From Micrasema longulum (Eukaryota > Arthropoda > Insecta > Trichoptera > Brachycentridae), in contig JAGVSM010002941.1 in the NCBI GenBank assembly GCA_022494885.1, positions 1 to 64,000 of the forward strand: a stretch of 64,000 nucleotides of DNA, written 5' to 3'. This document shows, one piece after another, positions 10,265-20,644 of this stretch. Positions within the stretch are counted from its first letter, which is position 1. Every line of letters begins with the position of its first letter. The notes below the pieces were generated by a model. It had not been told where the DNA came from. It saw only the letters and a list, made by a program, of their open reading frames with translations, and searched no databases. The translations under genes were made by a program, and so were the position numbers.

Positions 10265-10962
10265 CAGCCTACACTCACTTAGAAGGTTGCAAAAATTCTT
10301 ACCCATTATTATTAAATGCACCCTTGTACAACCATTACTACTACCCATTCTAGATTACGCTGATGTTTCCATGACTGATTTAAGCTGTGAGCAACTCGAT
10401 AAACTTGAACGACTTCAGAATACATGCATAAGGTACATTTTTGGTCTTAGTAAATATGACCACATTTCTGATTATCGTAGGCAACTGAAATGGCTCAAAA
10501 TCAGACAGCGGAGAGACTATCACTCCCTCTCACTTCTGTTCAATGTACTTCATAGTCCTAACGCTCCTATATACCTAAGTGAAAATTTTTAACGCTTATC
10601 AGTTCATGGTTTACCTCTTCATTCTAATTCTCAAGGAACTCTCTTAATACCCATCCATAATTAATCTTTCTTCTCTAACTCATATAGTGTCCATGCGGCT
10701 CGACTGTGGAATCATCTCCCATCCACCATCAAAGATGTTACTACATTATCTCTGTTTAAATCATGTCTGAAGAAACATCTCCTTTCTCTTCAATAATCTC
10801 TCCTGCTTTCCTCTTTTTTCTTTTTTTCCATTGAGTAATAGTTTTGATTTAAGGTAATTCATTACGTTTATTTCTATTTTTATATATCTTTAGCTTTTTA
10901 TCTTAATTTTCTATTGAATATGTTCTGTAACTTGAACTATAAAAATAAAACTTTTATTTTAT
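10265..10962 (+). pseudogene. LINE-A: best-preserved non-LTR ORF2 C-terminus with 3' UTR
   Basis: The + frame from about 10265 reads through PLLLPILDYADVSMTDL, then QLDKLERLQNTCIRYIFGL, then RRQLKWLKIRQRRDYHSL, the hallmark thumb region of Jockey/CR1-like retrotransposon reverse transcriptases. It stops at 10590. After that stop the same frame continues with LSVHGLPLHSNSQGTLLIPI, a second stop, and SVHAARLWNHLPSTIKDV, ending at LKKHLLSLQ. Roughly 180 codons of the terminus survive with only two or three stops, so it is younger than the other copies (17490, 28994). The catalytic palm is absent. A UTR with AATAAAA near 10946 closes it. Confidence 0.8.
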
Positions 10963-10965
10963 TGG

Positions 10966-11048
10966 TTGGTTAGAAGAAATTGCCATTTGGCAATAAGCCC
11001 GCCAATTTACAAATAACACTATGTACAAAAAGTAAAATAAATATTTTT
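10966..11048 (+). repeat. Short repeat shared with 39335-39412
   Basis: 'ttggttggttagaagaaattg', 'ccatttggcaat' and 'tgtacaaaaagt' occur here and inverted at 39335-39412. Probably another LINE 3' end, starting where LINE-A stops. Confidence 0.55.
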
Positions 11049-12309
11049 TAAAGGTACAAATAAAATTACTTTGTTTTATGAACCACTTTTTTATATCTAT
11101 CTTCTCTATCCTTCTAGACATCCATTGTTCCTTGTTACTTTTACACATGTTTATTTAGTTATTATATCTGTACTTTGATGCTGAAAGGCTTGAAGTCACA
11201 TTTTTTGCAAAATTGAGTTATGAATGTCATTTTGTTCATATATTCAGATTCCATTAATGCTAAAAACATTGGAGTCTTTCGGTATACCAATTCTGAAAAG
11301 GCTTGCTCTAAAACACCAGTAGTGCAGTAATAATACTCACGCTTTTAACAAAATTGAACGGTTTGCTGGTATTAAGCAGTGGATACCTAATCAATTCGAC
11401 AATTTGTATAACAAACTACCTCTGACATAGCGAGGGATTTTGCACAAGATTAAGTCTTCATCTTAATCATGATCTTATGATCATAATCAACCATAATCAA
11501 CCTTATGATCATAATCAACCATACTTAACCATTACGTCATTTTTTTGCCGTTATTTTCATTATTTTGCTTTGTTTTTTTTCACATACTGTTTACGTTCAA
11601 TAACTGTTTTATTGCTATTAATATCATGTCATTAAATTTATATTTACCTGTATTTTTTATAAATAATTAATGTTTTTATCAATGGCAAGTAATTTGATGT
11701 TTTTGTCTGAATACAGTTTTCAATATTCTGCATTATTTTTTAAACACATTTTTTACATTCATTGCCTAAAAAAAATAGGTTCAAAACTCGTTTATCTATC
11801 GTAGCTACTCCAAATTTAATTAACTCTGTCCCCATTTAGATATTTTTAATACAAAATTTTGTGACTTAAAAAAAAAACTGTATGAAACACTGTAAATGAA
11901 ACATTTGTCAGTGTAATAAGTTAATGTTCCTTTAAATATGTTTATTTTATTATGATATCAAAATTTTGAATTGGTCAACTATATTATGAAAATCCCTCTC
12001 CTCCACTCCTCCACTCCTCCACTCTTCCATTCTATTTCCTCATCCCTTAACCTTCTTACGAGCTCTTTTTTTTCTCATGTCTTATATAATATATTATTTT
12101 CTCTTTACTGTGTAACATGTTATCTCATTATATTCGTAAAAAACTTTAACTGTATGTATGTTTTTTTTTATATGCTGTATTCTTATATAAGAACTGTTGT
12201 TTTTCCTAAATAAATAAAAAAAAACAAAAACAAAAATAAAATAAACCAAAGTTCGATGAGGAATTAGGGCGCATGCCAAGCGGTTAGAACAAAAAACATT
12301 GAAGTCCCA
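11049..12309. other. No gene; small tandem repeats
   Basis: AT-rich. 11462-11525 holds a short tandem duplication built from 'ttatgatcataatcaacc'. 11998-12030 holds a CTCCAC-rich tract of about four units. A NQFDNLYNKLPLT-like reading near 11390-11430 on + may be another LINE tail scrap. Confidence 0.45.
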
Positions 12310-12863
12310 TAATGAGGAATTCCAGCCCAACCCGGAATTAAATTTTAAAAATGTTTTTTGTACACGTAAATATTAAAAAATTTTGGAGTAAAAATAGTAT
12401 TCATTTTAAAATCGTAAATAATGACGTCACTTCTTATATCTACGTGTAGTATTTCCGGTTTCCGCTTAAAGCCCCCGCAACGTTTTGACCATAGAAAAAA
12501 AAAAAGCATAATTTGTATAATTTGACATTTCAACCAGAGATTATGTCAACTTTCTAGGTTTTTCTAAATCGAAACGTTCGTAAAAACAACCATAACATAG
12601 AAATGAGCAAATTACGATCAACTAAATGAAGTAATCAAAGCAATATTCCATAGATTCTTGTCAGGTCAGTAAAAGTGAGAACGCCAACCGTTTCATGACG
12701 TCACTACTGAAAAGTGACAAACTGATTACAGTCATTTGGCGCGGTATTTAATAAATGTCACTTTAAAAATCATATTTTTGTAAATAACGCACAAAAAAAA
12801 TATGCTTAGTTGAATAGTACGCTAATAGAAAAAAAAACAAGAAAACAGTGGAATTCCTCATTA
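12310..12863. mobile_element. Non-autonomous DNA element with 15-bp perfect TIRs
   Basis: The left end TAATGAGGAATTCCA (12310-12324) is the exact reverse complement of the right end at 12849-12863. The 554-bp interior has no transposase; it contains two TGACGTCA-type palindromic sites (near 12422 and 12698). The first nine bases of the TIR resemble the R6 terminus 'taatgaggaacttt' at 15238, so the two families may be related. Element limits rest only on the TIR match, since there is no second copy in the window. Confidence 0.6.
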
Positions 12864-12989
12864 TTAGATAGTCCATATTTAAGAGTTTTTTTCTTAAATA
12901 TTCTTATTAAAAGCTTATGAATCCAAAAAACGAGAGATACATTTGAAACAGGTTTACAACATCAAACCGCTTGCGCTCTCTTGAACAAT

Positions 12990-13140
12990 TTACTAATTGT
13001 GACTTCAGTTTTAAGGTACAAATATAACCCTGAAGAGGGCAACGTGTTAGTTGCCGAAACTAGTCGGTTGCGACCGTAAAATAGTGGTTCATAGTAATTT
13101 TATTTATACCTTTACAATTTGTGAGGGGTATCTTTATAAA
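12990..13140 (+). repeat. Repeat with CTGAAGA-stem-GAAAC hairpin
   Basis: 13029-13064 reads CCCTGAAGAG, GGCAAC, a 6-nt loop, GTTGCC and GAAACTAGTCGG: a perfect 6-bp stem flanked by CTGAAGA and GAAA. The sequence is GC-richer than its surroundings. It matches the plan of the hairpins at 4533, 9450, 13491 and 45805. Confidence 0.5.
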
Positions 13141-13299
13141 ATCGCTACTAATAATGGATAACAGAGGTGCATTGCGCACAGGTTGATGATTGGATCAGGC
13201 CAAATATGTTGAAAGGTGTTTTTATTTATAGGGTTTTCGTTTATTAGTTTTATTTGATTTCATTCCTTATGATATTCTTACAGATAACAATTTAATTAT

Positions 13300-13430
13300 C
13301 TTTAATAAAGCATGTTTCAAAATTATATATTAAAATGTCTCAGTCGGCACGAGACACTCCAGTGATAGAACATTATCTTTGATGTAAAAAAAGTAATGCA
13401 TAAATTGTATAAGAATAAATAAAAAATACA
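13300..13430 (+). repeat. LINE-B-like 3' UTR remnant
   Basis: Contains 'tcggcacgagacactccagt' followed by a T/A-rich end and AATAAA-rich tail. This is a diverged relative of the LINE-B UTR motif CCTCGGCACGGG. A parallel copy lies at 39440-39560 ('ctcggcgtgggacacccgg'). Confidence 0.45.
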
Positions 13431-13490
13431 CTTATTTGTTTATAAATTTGTAAAAAACCACTTTATTTTTTTTTATTTGTTTTATTACAC

Positions 13491-13526
13491 TTCGACCGGT
13501 TTCGAGGTTACTACCTCATCGTCAGA
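13491..13526 (-). repeat. Hairpin CTGACGAT-GAGGT/ACCTC-GAAACCGGTCG
   Basis: On the minus strand, CTGACGAT precedes a perfect 5-bp stem GAGGT/ACCTC with an AGTA loop, followed by GAAACCGGTCG. The core resembles a hammerhead ribozyme (CUGANGA-stem II-GAAA) except for one extra base between CTGACGA and the stem. Similar motifs are reported in ends of Penelope-like retroelements; whether this one belongs there is inference. Confidence 0.5.
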
Positions 13527-13847
13527 AATTTAACTAACTTATAATTACACGCGTTGCTATTTTTATAATAAAATATTGTATTAAAGAGACAGAAAATTGA
13601 AATAAAGAGAGAGAAAGAAGATAAAATAAATCATAACGGGAATAGTTTTAAAAGAGGACTTGAAGTTTAAAAAAATTAAAGTGGTTTATACAAATTTATA
13701 AGAAAATAAGTGTAAAATGTGATACCACAAAGTGAAAAATGTTTTTGATAACAATAAAATAAAAAATATTTAAAAAAAAAAAAAAAAAAATGTTTTTGAT
13801 AAATTGATACTTGTGTGATTTTAATAGATTGATACTAGAATGAGCGA

Positions 13848-14045
13848 GTTCAGTGCTACGGGCAATAAGAAACAAAAATATTTTTTTACTCGTGGTAAAA
13901 TTTAGAGATTAGATTGGATGGCGAAGGTTCTTGAAAATGTATGAAAAAATAATTTAATTGATTAAATTATAATTACCAGGAATCAGAAAACTGATATCCG
14001 ACTTTATTATTTGATTTGTTATAGGAACAATAAAATCGAAAAGTT
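13848..14045 (+). repeat. R6 repeat, diverged copy
   Basis: Shares an ordered set of markers with 15236-15425: '...agt-c-ctacggg', 'ctcg-gg-taaaattta', 'ttcttgaaaatgta', 'aatcagaaaactgat'. The terminal TAATGAGGAAC is decayed here. Confidence 0.5.
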
Positions 14046-14049
14046 TGTG

Positions 14050-14285
14050 TTCGTTTGAACACACTAACGGTCTCAAGTGATTTTTAAGTCCTGGGTTCAA
14101 ATCTTTCAGCGTGGACGTAAAATAATTATTTTGACATTGTTTGTCATTTTTTTTCTACTGGAATTTGGAGCGTAGATCTGATCTCACCATCATGTAACAA
14201 GTCATCGAAATACACTGCATTTGATTTACCAATGTAGTGCCCTATGCATCACAACGTGTGAAAAGGGAAATTATGATAATTTCAA
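14050..14285 (+). mobile_element. SINE S2, diverged copy
   Basis: A degraded head with the B-box-like GGGTTCAAATC at 14093 is followed by the S2 body and end ('catcatgtaacaagtcatcg', 'tgccctatgcatcac', 'aagggaaattatgat'). It is similar in age to the copy at 52-313, to which its body is closest. Confidence 0.6.
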
Positions 14286-15235
14286 ATGTTTGATAAGTTT
14301 TATTAATAAACATATTATGAACTTTTAGTTTAAAAAATAATTATTAAATTTGTTCGATTCATCTATTTGTTGATTTCCGTCAAGTAAAAAACCTAATTCG
14401 GAAAAAATATCTTTTTTTTAACTTAAACATTTTTTCTATGTTTTTTTTTAGCCCTACGGACTTTTACGTTTATTAGTAATATTTTGAAGTGCAGCATTGT
14501 AACATAAGTATACATTACGTAAAAATTAAGAATTACATAAGAAAAACTAAAAAAAGCCATACTAAGTTAAAATAAGAAAATCTACCCACATAGGTATAAA
14601 AAGATATTGAATATATTTACATACATAAATACACACACATACGTACACCCTTATATGCACACACACATATATATATATTTACATGCATATACACATAAAT
14701 ATATGTATTTTTACAGAGATAAATAAAAAAAAAATATAAAATTTGATTATGATGTATTCTATCCAAAGGCTTTCCTCACTTATATTTTGAATATCCCTTA
14801 AAGCACTCTACTCGTTTAAAGATATTTTTATTCTGGTAAAACGTTTGGTCTTCAAAAGTTATATTTTAAAAGCTTTCGGAATAAGCTGTAAGCGTTTTTC
14901 GTTCCCAAGTACTTGCGTAAAAAACTTAACATTTTTAACCTTAACGAAGACGATTAGCCTCTGGGAAAATATGAAAACATAAGTTTTATTATTTGTTGAC
15001 TTGTACTTAAGGTTCTAAATACGTTAGACAGTTGATCTTTTAGCATAGGTCGTATGAAAAATCGCTCTTTCATTTGTTTTCCCATTTTATTTTTAGCATT
15101 TATCAAGTAATGTGTTTCAGATAGGTATTTTTATATTGCCAAGAATCATCCGATAAAATGAAATTCATTAAATGCATATATGGACTGTTTTCAGGACAGC
15201 AAACTTCAAACCACGTTTATTGAAAAGGCTATTTA
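14286..15235. other. No gene; CA/TA-rich simple sequence
   Basis: 14620-14705 is a mixed (ACACAT/ATATAC) simple-sequence tract. A stray R6-like 'tagccctacgg' lies at 14449. Otherwise AT-rich with nothing supported. Confidence 0.5.
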
Positions 15236-15425
15236 ATAATGAGGAACTTTAGCCCTACGGGAAATCGGTTACAATAAATGTTTTCTTGCGCGCGATAAAA
15301 ATTATAGCATTTAATTGTAATGCAAAGTTTCTTGAAAATGTACAAAAAAATAATAAAAAATATTTTAATAAATACAAACTAATAATATAAGAAATCGAAA
15401 ACTGATTTGAGTCTACTGAACATTT
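15236..15425 (+). repeat. R6 repeat, left end
   Basis: Begins 'taataatgaggaac' and 'ttagccctacgggaaatcgg'. The same terminus is found inverted at 59062-59137 ('cccgtagggctgaagttcct'). The shared blunt edge suggests a DNA-transposon terminus. The opposite end could not be placed. Confidence 0.55.
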
Positions 15426-16177
15426 TTTTTTTTTTTTTACAAATATAAGATTAGATGAAGTGAATGTCCTTATATAGTTATAAAATTCGAGGTAATTAAG
15501 TAGTAGCAAATAATAATAATCTTATGAAACATAGCATTTACGTTAATCATAATTGCGGGGAAAACCTATTGTTAAGGGCAAGGCTAAGTGTTTAATAGGT
15601 AATGGGGAATTTAGGTATTTATATTTGAATTTCGGAAAAATTTAGAACAAAGTAAGTAATCTTCACATTTGTTTGAAGATGCCCTAACAAGGCGTAACAA
15701 TTTTCACGAATTTTTTTGTATTTGTAAAAATAAAATAAAGTGTTCAGTAGACTCAAATCAGTGTTTGATTTTTTATATTATAAGTTTAAATATGGAGTTC
15801 TACAAAATAAACAACAAATCAATCAATGAAAACAAACTACTTTGAAAATTACTGGTTCATGTGAATCAACCGACGATAAGAGAGCTATGGAAGATTTCCG
15901 GTTTGCTTACCGTAAATGGACTAATGGGCAGAAATAATCGAGAGTGAGCAGAAGAGAAACTTTGGCGTCACACGCGGAGTTATTTCAGAAAGACAAAACT
16001 TTTAAAAAATCATAACAAAATAAAATGTCATAAAGATCAATTTACAAATATTAAAACACAATTTGAAATGAAGAAAAAAATAATAATAATAAAAACACCA
16101 GAAACTCACTATTTTAAAAGAAATTAAAAAGAGTTTGTTCTTTAAGTCTGATAAAGTTATAGCAGAGGCTTTTTTTT
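15426..16177. other. No gene seen
   Basis: AT-rich, with a T-run at 15425-15440. A moderately balanced patch near 15850-15990 has no open frame and no internal match. The 84-codon minus frame at 15255-15509 overlaps R6 and is not supported. Confidence 0.45.
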
Positions 16178-16392
16178 GATAATCAATGTGTGTTCCCGAG
16201 AGAGTGAATTTTTGTAATCAGTGTGTGTCACCGAGAGAGTGAATTTTTGGTAATCAATGTGTGTTCCCGAGAGAGTGAATTTTTGATAATCAATGTGTGT
16301 TCCCGAGAGAGTGAATTTTTGATAATCAATGTGTGTTCCCGAGAGAGTGAATTTTTGATAATCAATGTGTGTTCCCGAGAGAGTGAATTTTT
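16178..16392. repeat. 36-bp minisatellite, six units
   Basis: Six head-to-tail units of 36 bp (markers GATAATCAATGTGTG and TCCCGAGAGAGTGAA). The last four are essentially identical; the second is the most diverged and 1 bp shorter. Because 36 is divisible by three, both strands stay open: 12-residue KFTLSGTHIDYQ repeats on minus (within a 105-codon frame at 16157-16474) and CSRESEFLIINV on plus. There is no sign that either is translated; flanking codons look random. Confidence 0.95.
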
Positions 16393-16690
16393 GGATAACG
16401 GGAATTAATGTGCGAATTTGACTTACGTAGATATTGTAATAGATATAAAATAAATTCGATGCCTCTTTATACAATAAAAGCAGTAACTAAATAAAAAATG
16501 TATACAAATAAAATATAATTCTTAAAAATTTGGAAAAGAAAATGCCATTTTATAAAAAAGGGCTTGCTTTAAAATATTTCAACGAAGGCATAATTTAACC
16601 TAGATTTTTAGGAAAAATACTAACTAAACTAAATTTGTGTGATTTCAAATGCGTTAATTTCTTTGTTCAACATGTTTAACTTAAATATTT
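16393..16690. other. No gene seen
   Basis: AT-rich spacer between the minisatellite and the R7 repeat. Confidence 0.4.
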
Positions 16691-16699
16691 TGTCCCCAT

Positions 16700-17430
16700 A
16701 TATTACGAGCTGAACCCGGCAACGCTTTGTTACTGCTAAATTTGAGTACATACTCGTCCATAGATGTTTGATATCAATCATCGTATTTATTCTAAATTAG
16801 ACATCTATGTATTATTAATTTATATGTTTCGGACGCGTGAACTTGACATTTAATTTGAATCCAAAATGCCTGATTGCGCTGTGAAAGCGTGTAAAAACTA
16901 TTCGAATAAACGTTAAAATAATTGTGTAACTTTTTATTGCTAAGTAGGTACCTAAGTACCTAAGTAATATGATTGAATTTCAAAACTTGAAATAATTAAT
17001 TTTCAAATATAGAATTCTTTTTGCAAATGTCATACTCTGCTCTTCTAACAACAGGAGTGTACTCTATGTAGGAATGCAATAGTTGAAAATGAATTAAATG
17101 TCAGTTAATATTATTTTATCATTACCAAAAATCCAGTAAAAAGAAATAAATTTGTAGAAATTATAAGGAATTTAAGAAGACCATTTGATTGCGATCCATC
17201 AAAAAATAATGTTGTTTGTCAACATAAAAAACTTTTTTTTTTATACAATGAAAAATAACTTCTTTTTTAAATTTGCAGATGCATTCTTGGTGAATGTAGC
17301 CCTGATGAACGATGAAAAAAAAATTTACGCTCCAAAATATTTTTCTACTTAGTAAATTTAAAACTTTGGGAGCAATAAATGCGCTTATTGCAAAGATTTA
17401 CATTTCGCTAAAAACTCCACGTAAATCAGT
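16700..17430 (+). repeat. R7 dispersed repeat, copy 1
   Basis: Starts 'cgagctgaacccggcaacg' and shares with 24610-25310 the markers 'attctttttgcaaa', 'gtgtact-tatgtaggaat', 'attaccaaaa-tcca' and 'aattataaggaatttaag', closing with 'gcaaagattt-catttc'. Copy 2 ends with 'cggttaagccgtttaggagg'. Both ends are of a kind common in arthropod dispersed repeats whose class I cannot assign from sequence alone. A LINE-A tail follows directly. Confidence 0.65.
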
Positions 17431-17479
17431 CCATTCAGAGGGCACACATACGAACCTTACCTTTTATATGTTTAAATAT

Positions 17480-17830
17480 ATAACAAATACCGCACGCAAC
17501 TACACTGGCTCAGTATCGGGCATAGAATTCCCATTATATCGCTTCTTCATAATTCCACTTCGCTGTTTATCTCAGAGAACTTTTCAACCTTTATCACGAC
17601 ATGGACTATCTCTTCGTTCTAGTAACAAAAGAATCCTCTTAATACCAATTCACCACTCTATTTTTTTGCCTCCCTCCTGCCTTTTAAAGTAGTAGCTGCT
17701 CGGTTGTGGAGTAATCTACCCTTTAATGCCGGAGACTCCCCTTCATGATTTACATTTAAATCAAAGTTGAAATATCACCATATGAAAAAAAAGTTTTTCC
17801 TTTCTCCTCTTTCTTTCTTTCGCATTTCCC
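17480..17830 (+). pseudogene. LINE-A tail, degraded copy
   Basis: The frame reads NYTGSVSGIEFPLYRFF, then SQRTFQPLSRHGLSLRSSN and RILLIPIHHSIFLP. The second block parallels LSVHGLPLHSNSQGTLLIPI at 10595 and FQPLSQHGLSLRFSN at 29220. After a stop, AARLWSNLP continues the order. This is closer to the 28994 copy than to the 10265 copy. RT motifs are absent and the fragment is 5'-truncated. Confidence 0.65.
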
Positions 17831-18074
17831 CTCCTCTCTTCATAGTAGAGTGTTGATTTTTAAATTTTTTTTTTTTTTTTATAAAAAAGTGGATATTTAT
17901 CACTTGGGTAATGAATTTTTCTGGATCAGGTCTAGTTTGCCTAACTAGGTACAACCTTTTTTAAAGCAGACATTTTTGTGCAAAATAAACAATAACATTA
18001 CTACCAACTAGTTAATTTATTATACAGTTTTACAATATTAATTTATACCATTTATTATTTAAGGATGATTTTGA
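17831..18074. other. No gene seen
   Basis: Begins with a T-run at 17863-17880. AT-rich, nothing supported. Confidence 0.4.
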
Positions 18075-18330
18075 GTAAATTTTCTGATTTTTCTTGACCC
18101 AAACCCAGAAACAATTTTTTTACTAATTGATTTAATTGAATCCGGGTCATAGTTTTGCAATGTTTGGGTAACATATTGAATATTTCTTGCCCAGAAACCT
18201 GAAATTTCTTTGCCCGATTTCAGAGTTTATGGTTTATTATTGTGGTCATTTAATAGTGCGATTTCAAAAGAACTGTTTTAAAAATGGCAAAGTTGTAAGA
18301 TTTCTATCTTTACTTATTTATTAATGTACA
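18075..18330 (-). pseudogene. LINE tail on the minus strand
   Basis: The minus strand reads FQVSGQEIFNMLPKHCKTM, then TRIQLNQLVKKLFLGLGQE, matching the 'IFNxLPxxxK...LKKxL' terminal block of non-LTR ORF2 proteins (compare PKIFNMLPLDMRTC at 33.7 kb). Stops lie upstream. Tail fragment only. Confidence 0.55.
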
Positions 18331-19215
18331 ATTAGGTGTTTGTATCAATTCAATAAATAAATAAACACAAGCTTGCTTCAACCCGGTAAAAATTTCAACC
18401 ATGAAGCTAATTTCGTTAATATACTACGTTATTTGAAGGCTACCGCTTTATGAGCTTCGCATTAAAAGCTCCCTGTCTTAAACTAAATGCAATAACGTAC
18501 GCAGGCTTCCTTTTCTCAACCATTCTTTACTACCTGTGCAACACGCTATCATGGTAAATGGGAAAAGGGTGGTTCCAGTTTTACGGTACGGGGCTAACCA
18601 CCCCGCGAAGCCTCCCTGTTTTCAGGATTTCGAACGTTCAGTAGAGAGACGATCCTCACGCAAAGCAGACGCGCCTGTAGTGATATCATTCTCACCGCTA
18701 TGAGCTATCGATGTTTTAATACTTAAAAATTTGATAAATATTCAAGAAAACGAATTACGCGCGTTTCAGTTGCTAGTTGCTACAACATTACTAAATAAAA
18801 CAGTGTTTTTTTATTACTTTTCGTTGTTTTCATTGCAAAACAAATTAATTGATGCAAATGATTGATGATCATTACTATGAATAAAACACATTTTTTCTTT
18901 AAAACTATTCAGAGTTTTATGACGTTTTCGTGAGTAAATTTTCTATGTGAGTTATTGCCTATTTAGTTTTGTTTTCATAGTCAACCTGTTACTTTATTGA
19001 CTTGTTGAGGTGGTTGTAAATTTTGAGCCGATTTTGAAGAATCAGGACTTGATATCAAGATTAAAGGTATGGTTAATTTATTTTTATTTAAATGTACATA
19101 CTATTACAACCTGTTAAATGTTACAGCAAATAAAAATACAAAAGTTGACCGTGTTACACACTAAGTAAAACATATTTAATATATTATTAAAACAGAGATA
19201 AAGAATATTTCATAG
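18331..19215. other. No gene; GC-richer unique patch at 18540-18720
   Basis: 18540-18720 is near 50 % GC against a strongly AT-rich background, with 'ggttccagttttacggtacg' and 'ggctaaccaccccgcgaagc'. One + frame stays open for about 45 codons (VVPVLRYGANHPAKPPCFQ and onward). It may be the 5' part of a LINE or other retroelement; no family is recognised. The rest is AT-rich. Confidence 0.4.
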
Positions 19216-19219
19216 AAAT

Positions 19220-19500
19220 CAAAGTATTTACAAGGTTCGTGACCTGTCATTGGCTGATTTAAGTGATCACTTTACTCTGTTTGAACGTATTTATTCCTTT
19301 AATTCTTCCATCTGTTGATCTTTGTGAAGTTATAGAGCTGAAACTTTTATTAATGCGGGTGACATTCTGACCGAATTATTTCACCTGTGTACTAGGCAAC
19401 GCCTGAAAATAATTTTTAATTTTTGTACTTCTAATTGGACTAGATATAATATGTAAATATAATTAACTCCCAAGGTAATCGAATCCAGTTTGTGTCTATA
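19220..19500 (+). repeat. R1 repeat, internal and right part
   Basis: Contains 'tgacctgtcattggctgatt', the central R1 marker 'cttccatctgttgat' and 'actaggcaacgcctgaaaat'. It matches 31790-32030 and 57360-57520. The left terminus is degraded. Confidence 0.65.
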
Positions 19501-19544
19501 AAAAAATAGAAAGATCAATATATTGTTCATAATATTAAATATAT

Positions 19545-19865
19545 AAATATATTAACATATTACAACAGACATGAATAACATTTTACAGAAGAGATATAGA
19601 AGTCTAGGCATCCAGAGGGCTTATGAACTGTCTTTAGCTGGTTTAAGCGGCTACATTACACACTGTGTTACATTTACCGTTCGGCCTATATTTGACCATC
19701 TTCATTCCTTCGGCTCTTCTATATGTTGACGTTGAATGTTACACAGTGTGTTAAGCGGCCACTGAAACCAGCCAATGACAAATCATAAGTCCTGTGGATG
19801 CCTAGACTTCTATATTACCTTCTGTAAAATGTGTTTCATGTCTGTTGTAATATGTTAATATTAAC
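19545..19865. repeat. R1 foldback: two inverted arms about 50 bp apart
   Basis: The left arm (about 19548-19690) and the inverted right arm (about 19737-19862) match over about 120 bp: 'taacatattacaacagacat', 'gaagtctaggcatcca' and 'acacactgtgt' appear in one and their complements in the other. The short centre retains 'tcggctcttctatatgttga'. It could form a long hairpin in single-stranded DNA or RNA. The arms define R1 as a long-inverted-repeat element. Confidence 0.8.
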
Positions 19866-19869
19866 ACCT

Positions 19870-20640
19870 CCCTAGGGGGTTGAATCCAATACTTGTCTAC
19901 AAAAATTTTGGACAAAATCAAAACATTTTTAAAAATAAAATATAAAGGCGGCCGTTCTCATATATTTCATAAGTAAGAATCCTTAGTACTTGGTGCTCCT
20001 AAATAATAATGTTAAATCAAATTGAATATTATTAAAAAAAATTTTTTTTTCCGAATTTCGTTTATACAAAATATTGTTCTTATTATTTCTTATTTTTAAA
20101 TGTATTATGCATATATACCGGTATGTCAGTGGTGGAAGATCCAAAACACCATTTTTTACTTTATCACCTTTTGCTAGATAATAATCTAGTTTATAATCTA
20201 GATAGATAAGGCTTTTTCCTCTATCTGGACCACCAATACCAAATTATGTGCTCAGTATTATTTTAAAAAGCAAATCGTTTTAGACCTGGTTTTCATAATT
20301 ATTATATTTATCGGAGACATACACAGTATTTCAATTTTAAATTTGGCTAATTCCTAACCAAAGTTATCCGTACATATTCTTTTAAGGTATGTAAATCAAT
20401 TCGAAAAATATTTTTATATTATAAACAAAATAAATAAAAAAATAAAGACACTAAATAAATATGCAAGAAGGTTGGGGTGTAAGGCAATAAAGTGTAGGGG
20501 AGGAAAATGGATTTTTCCAATTTAATTTACCAATTCAGAATTCACCTATACCTAACATTGGCACATTTAAATATATTAATAAACATTTAATCCAAAAATG
20601 TTTCAAAAACTTTTTTATAAGTCATAATTTTTTTTGTCAA
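19870..20640. other. No gene seen
   Basis: AT-rich. A small palindromic patch at 20170-20200 is built on TCTAGATTATAAACTAGATT-like words. No reading frame. Confidence 0.45.
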
Positions 20641-20644
20641 GTGT

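Noticed and set aside
13491..13526. Active hammerhead ribozyme
   Set aside because: The core has an extra base after CTGACGA and I could not find stem I/III partners with the required UH cleavage site; kept only as a hairpin motif.
16178..16392. CRISPR array
   Set aside because: Repeats are directly tandem with no spacers, in a eukaryotic transposon-rich context.
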